A stretch of 64,000 nucleotides of DNA from Ligustrum vulgare (Eukaryota; Streptophyta; Magnoliopsida; Lamiales; Oleaceae): the NCBI GenBank assembly GCA_963555705.1, contig OY743170.1, positions 32,687,362-32,751,361 on the forward strand, given 5' to 3'. The position numbers were made by a program, and so were the translations under genes. Shown here piece after piece: positions 36,185 to 47,544 of the stretch (its first letter is position 1; every line of letters starts with the position of its first letter). Below the pieces are notes generated by a model. That model made no database searches, was not told the origin of the DNA, and saw only the letters and a list, made by a program, of their open reading frames with translations.

Positions 36185-37740
36185 TTAACAAATTCCTTTT
36201 ATTGAGTATTCTACTTCCTCGGTTGTTTCAATATCTAATCCTTGTACTTCTTGAATTTCATTCATATATATATATATATATATATATCTTTTCTTGAAAT
36301 ATTTTTTATATGGCTTGAAGTTTCTTTTCTTAAACTTTTTAAAGTTTTTGAATCTTCTTTTGTGTTTTTTTATATGGCTTATATCTCTTCTTATGACATC
36401 TAAATTGTTCTGTTTTGACCTATATCTTTGTAACAACATAAAGAGTTCTTCTTTATCTTATATGTTTTTTTTAATTTTCTAGTGCTTCTCTGCACCAAAT
36501 ACTTATCATTCTTATGGTTAATTCAATTCTACTTCTAAGACTATATATATATATATATATTCCTTTTTCATCTCCTTCAGGCAATATTTTATTATATTCT
36601 TTTAATAACTTAGTTCCCCATGGGAATGGTAATTTTGTGAAGTAAGATATTAAGATTGGCTTATTATCTGTATAATCTCCTTGGCTGATTGTATAGTATA
36701 ATACTTGGAATTTACATGTATGTCTTTCTAATTCGCACATATCGCATATTCTTAAATTTTCCATTGCAATCATTCATTCATTACATTCATCTTGTTTTCT
36801 ATCTTTTTCATCAATTGTGTATCTATCTCCTAAGGATTATGTTCTGAAGGCTCTTTCCAACCTATTTAATTTATCTCTTATACTTTTATCATTTAGATTA
36901 TTTCTATTATCTAATGCATCAGTTGTGTTTTCTCCATATTTTATTCTTCTTTTTATATTTACATGTAGTTTTCCCCACCATTCTGATACTATACCTCTAA
37001 ATGTATGTTCTATAAATCCAAAGGCTGTATATGTGTCCCATTTATTAAATTGTATTGCTAAATCAGTACTTTATGTCCGTGTTTCAATAGCTTTGTTTGT
37101 ATCTATACAATCTAAATCTAACCATATTCATGTTGTGTGGATTGGTTCATTATATGATTTTGTTGGATTAACTTCTTTTATAGATTGTTTTCTAATATTT
37201 CCATTATATATATTCTGGGTTTTCCTATATTTTTGGAATCCTTCTTTTCTAGGTATGTAAGTTCCATATGGATCGCTTATATCTTCATCACTACTAAATT
37301 CTTCTTTTGCGTTACTTGTAGATGCGTTTGTATTCATTTTAGTATTTTCTACTTGTTTTGCTAATTCTTCTAATTGATATTTATATTCATCATATTCTTC
37401 TCTTGTAGATTCTAAGAATTTTCTTTCTAATTCTTCTACATCTGTTATCATAAATTGTTTTATTTTAGGTATTTTTTCATTTCCTTTATTTTTATCTTTA
37501 ATTTTTCTTCTGTAATCTTGAGGAGGATTAATTATGATTTTATCTTTTCTTTTTAGATTTTTATCTAATATAGCGTTTCCTATTTGTAAATTATATTCTA
37601 AATTTTCCAATTTCTTATTCATCTCTTCAAATCCTTCGTTCAAATTATTTTTTGGTAAATAAGGATAACGTGGTTTAATATATTTTTCTACATTTTTTTA
37701 GAAATTCTTCAATTATATTTTCTTCTTTTGATAAATTCAT
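36185..37740 (-). pseudogene. Viral capsid protein region, broken
   Basis: The start is the ATG at 37740, about 35 bases after the primer-binding site. Open pieces: 37643-37128 (Glu/Lys-rich, coiled-coil-like N-terminus, then an acidic Ser patch), 36773-36471 (CDMCELERHTCKFQ, then a KLPFPWG segment typical of caulimovirid capsids), 36439-36185 (very basic, Lys/Arg/Phe-rich, the RNA- or DNA-binding tail). I do not see an intact CCHC finger. Two (AT)n runs (36264-36288, 36541-36560) lie inside the coding region and add Tyr-Ile repeats. Confidence 0.75.
36264..36560. repeat. Two (AT)n runs inside the viral capsid region
   Basis: AT dinucleotide runs at about 36264-36288 and 36541-36560 are translated as alternating Ile-Tyr in the minus frame, presumably post-integration expansions. 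Confidence 0.85.
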
Positions 37741-37757
37741 TATGATATTTTGGTTCG

Positions 37758-37775
37758 TAACAGACTCTGATACCA
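37758..37775 (-). other. Viral minus-strand primer-binding site (tRNA-Met)
   Basis: The minus strand reads TGGTATCAGAGTCTGTTA, whose first 11 bases match the complement of plant initiator tRNA-Met used by all Caulimoviridae. By convention it marks position 1 of the viral map. Confidence 0.88.
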
Positions 37776-37873
37776 ATTTTACGAGGGTGCGCAGAGCACA
37801 CTCTATTTTCTTGAGGAATTATATGCGGAATTAATTACAATCGTCTTATGATTCTTGTCAAAAATATTTCTTC

Positions 37874-38071
37874 TTATCTTATTTCATTTCTTTCTATTAA
37901 TCTCAAATATTCAATATGTTGTTTAACTAATCTTTTTAGTCCTTCATATAATTCTATAGCTCTGGTACTTGATTTTTGTTCAATACTAACTAATTCTGTA
38001 TATTCTCTAAGTAAACTCCTAATTAAATCTTTCCATTTTTCTTCAAGTATGTGGGGGTCGTAAACATGCAT
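37874..38071 (-). CDS. Viral small ORF before the primer site, 65 codons
   Basis: Open from ATG 38071 to 37874; begins MHVYDPHILEEKW and is rich in Leu, Glu, Arg and Lys, probably a coiled coil. It ends about 100 bases upstream of the primer-binding site. No family recognised. On the circular virus map it would lie between the MNTSQAS ORF and the capsid ORF; it resembles in size and composition, but not clearly in sequence, the MSGYTIEG proteins of the second segment. Confidence 0.45.
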   Translation of the reverse strand: MHVYDPHILEEKWKDLIRSLLREYTELVSIEQKSSTRAIELYEGLKRLVKQHIEYLRLIERNEIR

Positions 38072-38283
38072 AAATTTAATTAGATAAAAACTAATTTTAC
38101 TATTTAGTTTCCAACAAAAATTATTTGGGAACTAAATTGAAGTTATTTTATAGTTAGATGACTTTGTTTGAAAATGAGGATGTTTGAGGAAGTTTGAATA
38201 ATCAAAGGCTATTTACCAAATGTTTTAGTTTCAAAGTCTATTTCTCAAAATATTTATGTTCACAGGTTTATTTATGGGTATTT

Positions 38284-39506
38284 CCCTAAAATATTTGGAA
38301 GAATTGAAGCCGACTAAAGGAAAAAATCCTACAACCTATTGTAATTGGGCCTTAAACTCACTTGAAAGAGGAATTGATTGGAGTCCTTTTGGAACAAGAG
38401 AACTAGGCAGAATAGGGGATTAAAAAGAGAGGCCTAACTGGGGAGAATATTGGCAAAAAAGTGGTCGGGTGCTAGTTTTAATTGGTGAGAATTCTTGGGA
38501 GTTACATACATATATACACACAGGAGACTACACAAATCAAGGGAGTTAATATAGAGGTGTAGTGGAGAGGCTGGGCATTAGTGCATCAAGTGGAAGAAGT
38601 GGTCAGCAGGTGGAGAAAATTTCTTGGAAAATTAATAGAGCAGACTTGAGGAGAAAAAGTGGAAGTAATAAAGGTTAACGACTGGTGAAAGAAATTCAAA
38701 GGAGCTGCTGGAATTGGACACAGAGAAAACTTCACGGATGGAAAAATTTTAGGATTAATCTGAGTTATGTTTTTCCAATTCTTTGTGTTTAATTTATCAA
38801 TTAATATGTTAGACTAAATTTCCTTTTGTATTGGATGAAGATGAAACTTGTTATTTATTTATTTATATTCGATAACTAGTAGTTTAATAATTTATTGTGT
38901 TCTCTTGATTGATCTTACATGCTTTATTGTTATTATTTGACTGATTGACCACCAATTAAATATATTGTTGCTTGTTGTAGTCTTGAAAAAGTCACAATAT
39001 GTTTGAATATTGCATGATCAACACATGAACACTAGATGTTAGGAATAATACTATAACACGTGCAATCTAATTGATAATTGTGTGATTTAATTCGTTCTAA
39101 ACATTCGTATTCGGATTAGGAAAAGATTCGTTTCAAGTTTAGGATAGATTTAATTTGTCTAGAAATAGAAAGTTAATTGCATGTGAATTATCGATTGTCA
39201 AGCAACGAATGAATGATTTAAACTACAAAATTGTTGAATTGAGATAGATGATAACAAGTAAATTCGAATTCCAATACATGCTCCCCATTCATATTTACTC
39301 CCCAACATTTGTATTTATTTTATTTATTCGTTGCAATTTTTAGAATAGACAAACAAACCATCTTTTTATTTATTGCTTCACTTAATTGGATCGACGATAA
39401 ACTGATAATTAAGACTAAAACTTATTCCTTGTGGGAACGATACTCTCAATTCATCACAATTATTACTTGTCAACGATCTCGTGCGCTTACGGAATTCATA
39501 CGAACA
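38284..39506 (+). repeat. 5' LTR of element D, right piece
   Basis: Aligns with the 3' LTR from about 57556 to 58320 and 59776 to 60222 (AAAATATTTGGAAGAATTGA onwards). Ends ACGAACA, six bases before the primer-binding site. Confidence 0.9.
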
Positions 39507-39512
39507 AGTTTT

Positions 39513-39530
39513 TGGCGCAGTTGTCGGGGA
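39513..39530 (+). other. Primer-binding site of element D
   Basis: TGGCGCAGTTGTCGGGGA; complement of the tRNA-Asp 3' end with two mismatches. Confidence 0.85.
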
Positions 39531-39664
39531 ATAACAGATTTAGTATAATTATTAGTTTACCTTTAATTCAATTAAATTTTAATTTTTTTAGTTTTAGTTT
39601 TTATTTTTATTTTGGTTATTCACAATTCCTTCTTTTTCTCTTCATATTGGTCATTGAATAATAT

Positions 39665-41430
39665 ATGCTAGGTTTTAACGGGCCTAAACTATTACCAGTA
39701 GATCTTGAAATAAAAAGAACCTTTAGACAATTTAGAAGAGAACAAAGAGAAAATAGGGATATGGAAAATTATCAAAATCAATTGCCACTTGTTCCTCACG
39801 AGTAAGAAGTGCAAATCAACCAGGAGCAGTTCTCGATAATGCTCAAGCTCTGTTTGAGGATTATGTAAATCTCGCGCCCGTCCCTATACAAAAAACAATT
39901 GTTTATCCACCATTCGGGCAGACAAATTACCACCTTAGACTGATGAACTTATCTCAAAATCATCAAGACATCAAGTTCTTTGGAAAGGCTACTGAAAATC
40001 CGCATGAGCACATTCAAGCATTTTTAATGCTATGCAATGTAATCAGTCATGAAAGGATGTCAGCAGACGCTTTTCGAATGCGTTTGTTTCCCCACACTTT
40101 AAAAAGATAATGCACGGGAATGGCTACGCTTATTAGCTCCAGGAAGCATTGTAACTTGGAATGACATGGTGCAAAAATTCACCATGAAACTTTTCCCTCT
40201 TTCTCGAGTTCTCCAAATCAGAAATGAAATTCACACTTTCAAACAACGTGACCTTGAGAGTTATCCTGAAGCATGGACAAGATTTAAGGATTATTTTCGA
40301 AAGTGTCCAAATTTGGACATACCAAAAAATGCTCAGGTCTACATTTTTTATTTAGGATTGCATCCTGAATACCTCAATATGATTGATGCTTCGGCAGGGG
40401 GATCAGTAATGAGATTAGATATTGACCGAGCACATGAACTATATGAGAGAATTGTGGATAAGCAGACGATGTGGCCTATTGAAAGGGAAATTCCAAGAAA
40501 GACATCTGGTGTCCACAATGTCGATGCAGTTACAAAATTGGCAGCTCAAATGGAAGTTTTATAAAAAAAACTGGACAATTTAACTCGATCTTTGCACATG
40601 GTGCAACAACCAACACCAGTTTGCGAAAAATGTGGGGGCAGATCATGTTACAGCTAGTTGTCCTTTAGCCTCAACACATGGAATGCAATATGAGGAGGTC
40701 AGCTACGCCCAGAATTTTCAAAAGTATCAAAATGACCCCTATTCTAATACACATAATCCAGGATGGAGAGATCATCCTAATTTCTCTTGGTCTAACAATC
40801 AAGATCTAGGCCATGAAGGAAATTTCCAAACAAAACCACCAGGTTTTCAACATCAACAACCACAGCAACAACAGTAGCCAAGGAAGCCATCATTAGAAGA
40901 TATGTTTGCACAGTACATGGCAAAGATTGAACAAGTTCTTGCAAAAACAGAAGCTAACTTCCAAAATCAACAAGCAGCAATAAAAAATTTGGAAAATCAA
41001 ATGGGACGGATGGTTGTAGCATTAAAAAGCAAAAATCAAGGAACTCTACTAAGCAACATAGAGAAAAATCCTAAGGAACAGGTATTCGCAGTTGAAACAC
41101 TGAATCATGTAGTTATTAAGACACCTTCAATTATAGATGCACCACTTGTTAAAGCATATGTACCGTGTATTCCATTCCCCTGAAGGCTTCGAAAGCAGCC
41201 AAAGGATGAACAACTCCATGCCATTAATAAAAGGAGTGGAGTTCAGTTGCCATAGATAAATATGAAGAAGAAGAAAGCAACTGATGGGGATCAGGTAACT
41301 CAAATGGACATAGAACAAATGGTTTAGTCTAAAAAATCAACAAATGAAATCAAAAAAGAACAATCTGAGATTCCACAAGGTAAGGTACTCGTTCCTGTAA
41401 ATCAAAACACACCTCATGTTCCATTTCCTC
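39665..41430 (+). pseudogene. gag: Athila-like gag of element D, broken
   Basis: Start taken as the ATG at 39665. The N-terminus is Arg/Glu-rich; a stop follows at about 39800 and a frame change after LFPHTLK (near 40108). The gag core continues at 40166-40564 (open, 132 codons; FPLSR, AWTRFKDYFRKCP). The zinc-knuckle region around 40620-40670 (CEKCGG then HVTASCP) is split by a frameshift, and NPGWRDHPNFSW follows. A Gln-rich and coiled-coil linker ends the region (40902-41183). It is about 40 per cent alike to the gag of A/B by eye, so a separate Athila family. Confidence 0.8.
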
Positions 41431-41435
41431 AAAGG

Positions 41436-42135
41436 TTGCAGGATACTAAGTTGGAAAAGCAGTTCAATAATTTTTTGGATGCCCTCAGACAACTGCTTAT
41501 CAACATTCCATTCATTGATGCCATAATGCAAATGCCAAATTATGCTAAGTTTCTAAAGGAGATGTTGACAAAGAAGAGGAAGTTGCCACAAGATGAAGAA
41601 GTGGCATTGACAGAAGAATGCAGTGCAATCCTACAGCAAGCTCCATTCTAAACTAAAAGATTCAGGGAGTTTCACTCTACCTTGCTCCATAGGAAATTCA
41701 CACAATTTAAATGCTTTAATTGATTCTGGAGCAAGTATTAACTTAATGCCACTGTCTATTTATAGGAAATTAGGATTGGGGGATCCTAAAGCAACTTCAA
41801 TAATCTTGCAGTTAGCTGATAGGACACTTAAGCACCCTTATGGAGTGGTTGAAAATATGCTCATCAAAGTTGGAGATCTCATCTTTCTAACTGATTTCAT
41901 CGCTCTGGATATAGAGGAAGATCAGAACATCTCAGTGATCCTAGGAAGATCATTCCTAGCAATGGGACGAGCTTTCATGGATTTTGAAAAGAGTGAAATA
42001 ATCCTGAGAGTGGAGGAAAAACAACAAAATTTTAGCATGAATACTGCAATCAAACAACCTTCATATCTCGAGAAATGCAAAAGGATTGACCTCAAAGAAG
42101 AGGAAGACTGGAAATGTCACAAGAACAGGAAATGA
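41436..42135 (+). pseudogene. Athila-like linker and aspartic protease of element D
   Basis: Pieces 41436-41651 and 41623-42135 overlap in different frames (a single break near 41640). The protease has ALIDSGASINLMPLSIYRKL as active-site region and VILGRSFLAMGRA downstream, all well preserved. Closely related to the protease of element C. After it, instead of RT, come about 180 bp of non-coding DNA and the GGCAACCCAA box. Confidence 0.85.
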
Positions 42136-42659
42136 GATAATGGATATGGTGGACTAATTGGAAGGGATAAAAATGACAATCTAATAATGTGGAGATTGAA
42201 GGATGAATAAGAGAATGTCTGCATGTGCAAAAAGAGTAGGGCTGAAAACTCGCTTTTCAAGCCACCATGAGTAGCCAAAACATCAAAGTCAAGCTAACGA
42301 CTATAAACAAGCTCTTGTTGGGAGGCAACCCAATTTTCTTCCCTTTTATTTATTCAGCTTTATATGCATTGGTATTTTTTATTTTTATTTTTATTTTTGC
42401 ATCTTCATCCAATAACACTTCTAATGTCTACATTTCATTTCTGTCTTCATAGGACTGATTTTGTAGCAGGAAGAACTCAAGGAACTTTGGGATCGTATAT
42501 CTCCACCTCTACATTTGGATTGATCAGGGAAGTCCTTTAACCTTACTTCAAGTTATATTTTTATTTGCTTATCTGATACATGAAGGACAATGTATATTTT
42601 AAGTTTGAGGGTGGGTAGTTAATTTTTCTACTAAAATTTTCATTTTTATTCAGCATGCA

Positions 42660-42739
<80 letters not shown>

Positions 42740-43158
42740 AAATTTTTGTTAACATTTGTATTGCCTAGGATATAGTATGGATCAAATTTTGCTTTAGCTT
42801 GAATTTTGGATAACATGAAAATATGAATTTTATGAACTAGTTATTATTTGCTAGATTTCATCTTCACGCTCGCACATCTATTGTTGAATTATTACTTGTG
42901 TAGGGATTTGTTTAACATGTGGGGAAAATATATGCAACGTGAACTTAGGAATGACTTGATAATCCCTTAACTTAGATCATTAGACATCTCGTCCCTAAAA
43001 TAAAACCAAACATAGCTCAAAAAGCAAGTTTGGGAATAGAATGGTTAGAATATGCATGTATTGATGGGTTGAAGGTTTGTGGTTCTTGATTTTGCATTTT
43101 AGTTAAAGCATTTGGATCAACAGGTATAAACCATAATCAACATAAAAACAGAAAAATG
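42136..43158 (+). other. Non-coding 3' region of element D, part 1
   Basis: Holds GGGAGGCAACCCAA (42320-42333) and a polypurine-like TTTGAGGGTGGG (42604-42615), both standard in Athila elements after pol, although pol is missing here. The region then continues, interrupted by the solo LTR at 43164. Confidence 0.7.
42663..42736. repeat. (GA)37 microsatellite
   Basis: An uninterrupted GA run 45 bp after the polypurine-like motif of element D. Confidence 0.98.
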
Positions 43159-43163
43159 CTGAA

Positions 43164-45877
43164 TGTAACACCTCAAGTTCAAAAATTTAAAACCTAGGCG
43201 TGTTAACTTCCATTCACATTATATGCGGAAATAAATCGTCAAACATTAAAATGCGGAAACAAATCATTTCAAAATTTCAAAATTTTCATTTTCTATTCTA
43301 AAATTTTACAAAAATTTGGACATAACCAACCTGTAGAAAAACATCATATCTACAATACATATGCAATTCTCAACCCATTCAAATCCAACATTCAACATCC
43401 AACCACAATTTCAAAATTCAACTTCAACATCAATTCCCCAAACTCCTCAACAAAATAACTTGAAGTATACATTTATAAACTCATGAAACATGATAAAAAC
43501 TAATCACAGGGAAATACCATAACTTATTTAAACTAATTTCACCCAAACAATTAACAATACTAAATGAATTAAGAAAATAATTACTTAAAACTTAAATAAA
43601 TTTTAATTTAACTTTATTTTCAAGAATTGAAAGCAGGTATAGCCTGAGTCTGCCACCAAATGCTCTCCTCGTCTCATCTAACTTTCATCACCTGAAATAT
43701 TGGGGAGGGAATGGGGTGAGATAAAACTCAGTAAGTAAACTTTATGCATGAATGCATGCTTATGACATGAATGCTTTAAAAATTCCATATATGTATCCCC
43801 ATTTACTTTACTTTCCAGAAAATTCAAACTTTTCAAACTTTCACTTAACATTTCAAAACTTTCACTTCATTTCCATCGTGAGCTCACTTGATGTAACTTC
43901 TAGTCAATCAGATAACAGTGGGCAATTTCTTATTTGGAACCAGATTAACATTCACATTTCCACCGCAAAGCGGTTTAACATTCACTTTCCCATCGCAAAG
44001 CGATTTAACAGTCCACCGTAAATGGTTGAACATTCCGTCGCGAAGCGACTTAATTATGGTACGCTGGTCCCCCGCACCCTATTTCCCACTCGCAACTTTC
44101 ATGAACTAGAAGTACACCCATTCATTCTTAAAAACTTGGGATACATAATTTTTTGACAAAATTGCACTTTGACACATTCCTTTCATTAAAACATTTGACT
44201 TTCCCATTTCGATGTCAACGCATGCTTAATGATGCAATGACATGATAATGTGCATGCTTGAACATTTCCTTAAATACACATACTTGCATATCACACATCA
44301 AATACATCAACATTAAGTAATTAACACGAAATCACTTACGCATATTAATTTCACATTGACTTTCTACTTTCATGAAAATAGGGGAAGTTTACTTACCTGT
44401 GGTCCTCAGTGGTTACTTTACTTAATATGCAGGTGGAAGTCTTGGTTGCCCGCGACGTCAATGTACCGTTTCTCCTAATTAATTTTCATTCATTAACAAA
44501 ATATAGCTTTTAGTGAAAAACCACATTTAACACTCTTAAAGGAGGTTGAGACTTTCATGTGACTCATAATATAACAAACACATTTAACACCACATATAGT
44601 ATCATATTCGAAGTAATACACTAAGTGCAGGGACAAATTTGAAATCTTACTTATCAATTTCACAAATCAAAGCTAGGCATTACTTATTCAAAAATGATCT
44701 TGAACTAAAAATTTATGACTTTGAACATAACTTCAATTTAAATTAACTTGTTCCTTAAATGTTAAGGTTAACTCTTTTATACTATTATCTCAAGGTTTCA
44801 AAATTACACATGCCGTTATTATCTCAAAGTTTCAAAATTACACATGTCGTTTAAATATTCATATACATATACATGATCATATATACAAAAATTCAGCCTC
44901 AAATTCGATATTATATCACATCAATTAAGTCAAAATTTCGTGAGTCCCAAGTCTGAAAATTTTATCTTTATTGCCAAAATTTGAATATATACATATGCCC
45001 ACACCAAAAATTCAAGATTTATATATTTACATATACCTATACATACATAACAATATACACATTCCCATACATCAATACTCACACACATAACACCATTAAA
45101 TCCTTAATTTAAGGTAAAATTCGAAAATCAACAAGAACAGAAATTTGAAAATTGTGAGGAAATTACATATATACTTACTCTAATTCCTATATACACCAAT
45201 ATATGCATAAAATTCAACATATAAAATTGTGTATGTGTGTGTGTGAAAAAAAAACCGTGTGTGTGTAAAAACCATGCAGCGGTTTCGTGCATGTGTGTGT
45301 GCGCGTGAGAGGGGGAAGGGGAAAAGGAGTATTACCGTGATGGGGTGCACGGTGGTGGTGGTGGTGATGGTGGTGGCCGAAGGTGAGGGGAGGTCGCGAT
45401 CGAGAGAGTGCCGAGGGAGAGGCGACGAGAGGGAGAGCGGTGCGGAGAGGGAGAGACCGAGTAGGGAGAGGCGTGAGTGAGGATATTAAGTTAGGGTTAA
45501 GTTTTTTTTTTTTCTTTAGAAATTTGCAAATCAGTCCCTCAATTCTCCTCTTTTGTTTAAGTAAGTTTATAAGTTCTATTTACCCTCGACTGACACTAAA
45601 CTTTTCCCCCAAATTTCAAATTGGCATAATAAAATAGAAAATAACATGCTTAGGCAATAAAACAATTAATCACATAGAATTGTATGAAAATAACTAAAAT
45701 AACCAATTTATAAACTTTCGAATTGGTACATTGATCGAGACGGTGTCCAAGTCCTTCCACTGCAAAATAATTTCAATTATAGACATTAAAGATTATAAAT
45801 TTATAATTTATAATAACATTCATCACAATATTACGTGAAATTTAAAATTGCACGTAAAAATGAAAAGCGGTCTTACA
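43164..45877 (-). mobile_element. Tekay/Del-like solo LTR, 2714 bp, in element D
   Basis: Inverted ends TGTAA/TTACA and a perfect target duplication CTGAA (43159-43163, 45878-45882). Read on the minus strand it starts TGTAAGACCGC and ends GAGGTGTTACA, with a C/T-rich leader-like block at about 45480-45360; such ends and length fit LTRs of the Tekay/Del chromoviruses. It has no coding sequence; the open frames at 45259-45637 are made by a GA/GC-rich stretch. The solo form implies loss of the internal part by LTR recombination. Confidence 0.82.
43963..44049. repeat. Four tandem hairpin units in the solo LTR
   Basis: Units with short stems around an AAA or GAA loop: CCGCAAAGCGG (43963-43973), TCGCAAAGCGA (43993-44003), CCGTAAATGG (44016-44025) and GTCGCGAAGCGAC (44037-44049), joined by TTTAACATTCACTTT-like spacers. 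Stem bases change in pairs between units. Confidence 0.7.
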
Positions 45878-45882
45878 CTGAA

Positions 45883-46524
45883 GGTCTTATTCTATTCTTC
45901 AAATGCCTTTTTGACTCGAGTAATTAAGTATGAGGGGTCTTTCAAATCTGATACCCTAAAGTCATCTAACTTGGGAGTTACTGACCTGAAGCTTGCTACA
46001 GGGGTCTATTAGAAAGCAAGTACGGAGAGTGGACTTACACATAAGACAATCAAACTCCTTTAACTTATCGATGTCAACTGTGTGACTCGAGTAATTAAGT
46101 CTGAGGGGTCTTTCAAACTTGGTGCCCTAAAGTAGTCTGGCTTGAGAGTTACCGACCTAAAGCTCGCTACAGGGGTCACATAGAAAGTAAATGAGAAAAG
46201 TATTGCACAAAGATGGTAAGAGACAATGACATGATAGAAAAGAAAGAAAAAAAAAATTGTTTGGTATAAACTTTGCTGACTATAACTGTGGAAATAAAGG
46301 GTGTGAAATTGGGGATTGCTTACTTTTAATTTGTTGTGCATGTATATTTCTAATTCTGACTATCTTGTGTGGAAAAAACAAAGAAAATATTGAGAAATCA
46401 CCATAGGTAAAAACTAGGGGATGTGAGAGAAAAACAGTAAGTTGTGATCATTCATGAGCATTAAAAGGAAATTCATTAGATAAATAGGGTTGACCACATG
46501 GGATTCAAACTTGATATTGCATAA
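45883..46524 (+). other. Non-coding 3' region of element D, part 2
   Basis: Continues the Athila-like 3' internal region (GACTCGAGTAATTAAG and GTTACTGACCT words, each present twice at about 45912-46000 and 46083-46170), related to 13.7-14.3 kb. Interrupted by element B; resumes at 57015. Confidence 0.7.
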
Positions 46525-46620
46525 TGAGCTGATTATTGTCCAATTTTACGTATTTTAAAGAAATAAATAAATGAAAATATATAATTTTGGGATATAAATT
46601 TTGTCATTTAGAGTGAAACT

Positions 46621-46628
46621 TATAAAAG
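46621..46628 (+). promoter_or_regulatory. LTR TATA box of element B
   Basis: TATAAAAG, preserved in all three complete LTR copies of this family (3960-3967, 46621-46628, 55355-55362) upstream of the pyrimidine-rich leader; the likely promoter of the element. Confidence 0.6.
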
Positions 46629-46758
46629 ATTCAATTTTATTTCTTTAACTCTAAATTGATTTTATTTGCTAATAATTTCATTTATTTAATTGCAGGTACA
46701 TTTTCGATAATTTCAACTCAAAAAAATCCCTAATTTAATTGATCTGAAAAAGCCCAAA

Positions 46759-47544
46759 ATGGACAAAAAACCCATAAACCCAGCCCAAAACAATTTCCTT
46801 TTTTCTATAACCTACAGCACTCTATGCCTCTCTCTCACCATCTGCCTCTTCTCTGAATTCTCGGTCCTCTCTCTCTCTCTCGCTATCCTCTCCCTCACAC
46901 ACACAGCAGCCGCAACACCCTCAACCTCACGCCTCAACAGAGCCTTCTCCCTCAGCTGCAACACTACCAGCCGTAGCTCTTCTCTCGCTACAGACCATCC
47001 ACCAGCACAAGCCGCAGCCACTTTCCGTCATCTTCTTCTCAGCTTCCAGCCTGCAGTCTTCAACAGCTTCCCCGATCAGAACTCCCAGCAGCAGCCTCGC
47101 CCCTCACCTGTCACGCAGCTCTGTCTTCCTTCTTCTCTAACACAACCAGCAAGCCACTCATCCCCTCTCTCACCTCACACACTGCCGCCAAACCTGGCTC
47201 CATCCACTCAACAGCCTCACACCCCGTCACCTCAACCTCGTTCAGCTGCAGCAGCCCCCTCTCGCCAGCAGCTCCCTCGCTCCAGCAGTCACGCAACAAC
47301 CCGCCAACCTCCACCTCTCACAGTCCGGCAGTCTGCTCCTCTCAACCGTAGCCTCAGCGAAGACAGCCCTCCAACCTCCTCCTCCACTTTCACCAGCACA
47401 CAACCGTTCCCAGCTTCTTCATTCACAGCGGACGATCGATTGGAAGTGGAGTTGGTGGTTTTCGGTGATTGGTTCCAATTTTCATATTTTTGCTTACATG
47501 TTGAATTGTTTCAATTTCTAGTTTTCATGAATCTGGATTATTGA
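46759..47544 (+). CDS. ORF inside the 5' LTR of element B, 261 codons, unknown
   Basis: Open from an ATG about 130 bp after the TATA box. The protein is Ser/Pro/Thr/Leu-rich with an N-terminal stretch of mixed hydrophobic residues (about 14-45) that could pass for a membrane segment, then low-complexity Pro/Gln/Ser. The copy in the 3' LTR (55495-56295) keeps the frame despite a 15-bp in-frame insertion. No known domain. Either an upstream ORF of the genomic RNA or an accident of C/T-rich sequence. Confidence 0.3.
   Translation: MDKKPINPAQNNFLFSITYSTLCLSLTICLFSEFSVLSLSLAILSLTHTAAATPSTSRLNRAFSLSCNTTSRSSSLATDHPPAQAAATFRHLLLSFQPAVFNSFPDQNSQQQPRPSPVTQLCLPSSLTQPASHSSPLSPHTLPPNLAPSTQQPHTPSPQPRSAAAAPSRQQLPRSSSHATTRQPPPLTVRQSAPLNRSLSEDSPPTSSSTFTSTQPFPASSFTADDRLEVELVVFGDWFQFSYFCLHVELFQFLVFMNLDY

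Larger units (their letters stand above)
27703..38283 (-). mobile_element. Endogenous pararetrovirus 1 (Caulimoviridae), near genome length, decayed
   Basis: Minus-strand order: small ORF, tRNA-Met primer site, capsid region, movement protein, aspartic protease, RT, RNase H, transactivator-like protein, promoter and leader, two small ORFs. Capsid before movement protein and a transactivator after RNase H is the arrangement of cavemo- and solendoviruses. Without the LTR insertion at 32006-34201 it measures about 8.4 kb, a full caulimovirid genome. Both ends fall in the small-ORF zone, so the linear copy is a circular permutation. Many frameshifts and stops; not functional. Exact ends are uncertain by about 50-200 bp. 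Confidence 0.88.

Noticed and set aside
37758..37775. tRNA gene
   Set aside because: Only the primer-binding complement of tRNA-Met is present; no cloverleaf can be formed from the surroundings.
42561..42755. Minus-strand ORF with a long Leu-Ser repeat
   Set aside because: It is only the translation of the (GA)37 microsatellite.
45259..45637. Two overlapping Arg/Glu/Gly-rich ORFs
   Set aside because: They are produced by a purine-rich stretch in a solo LTR, on the strand opposite to the LTR's transcription.
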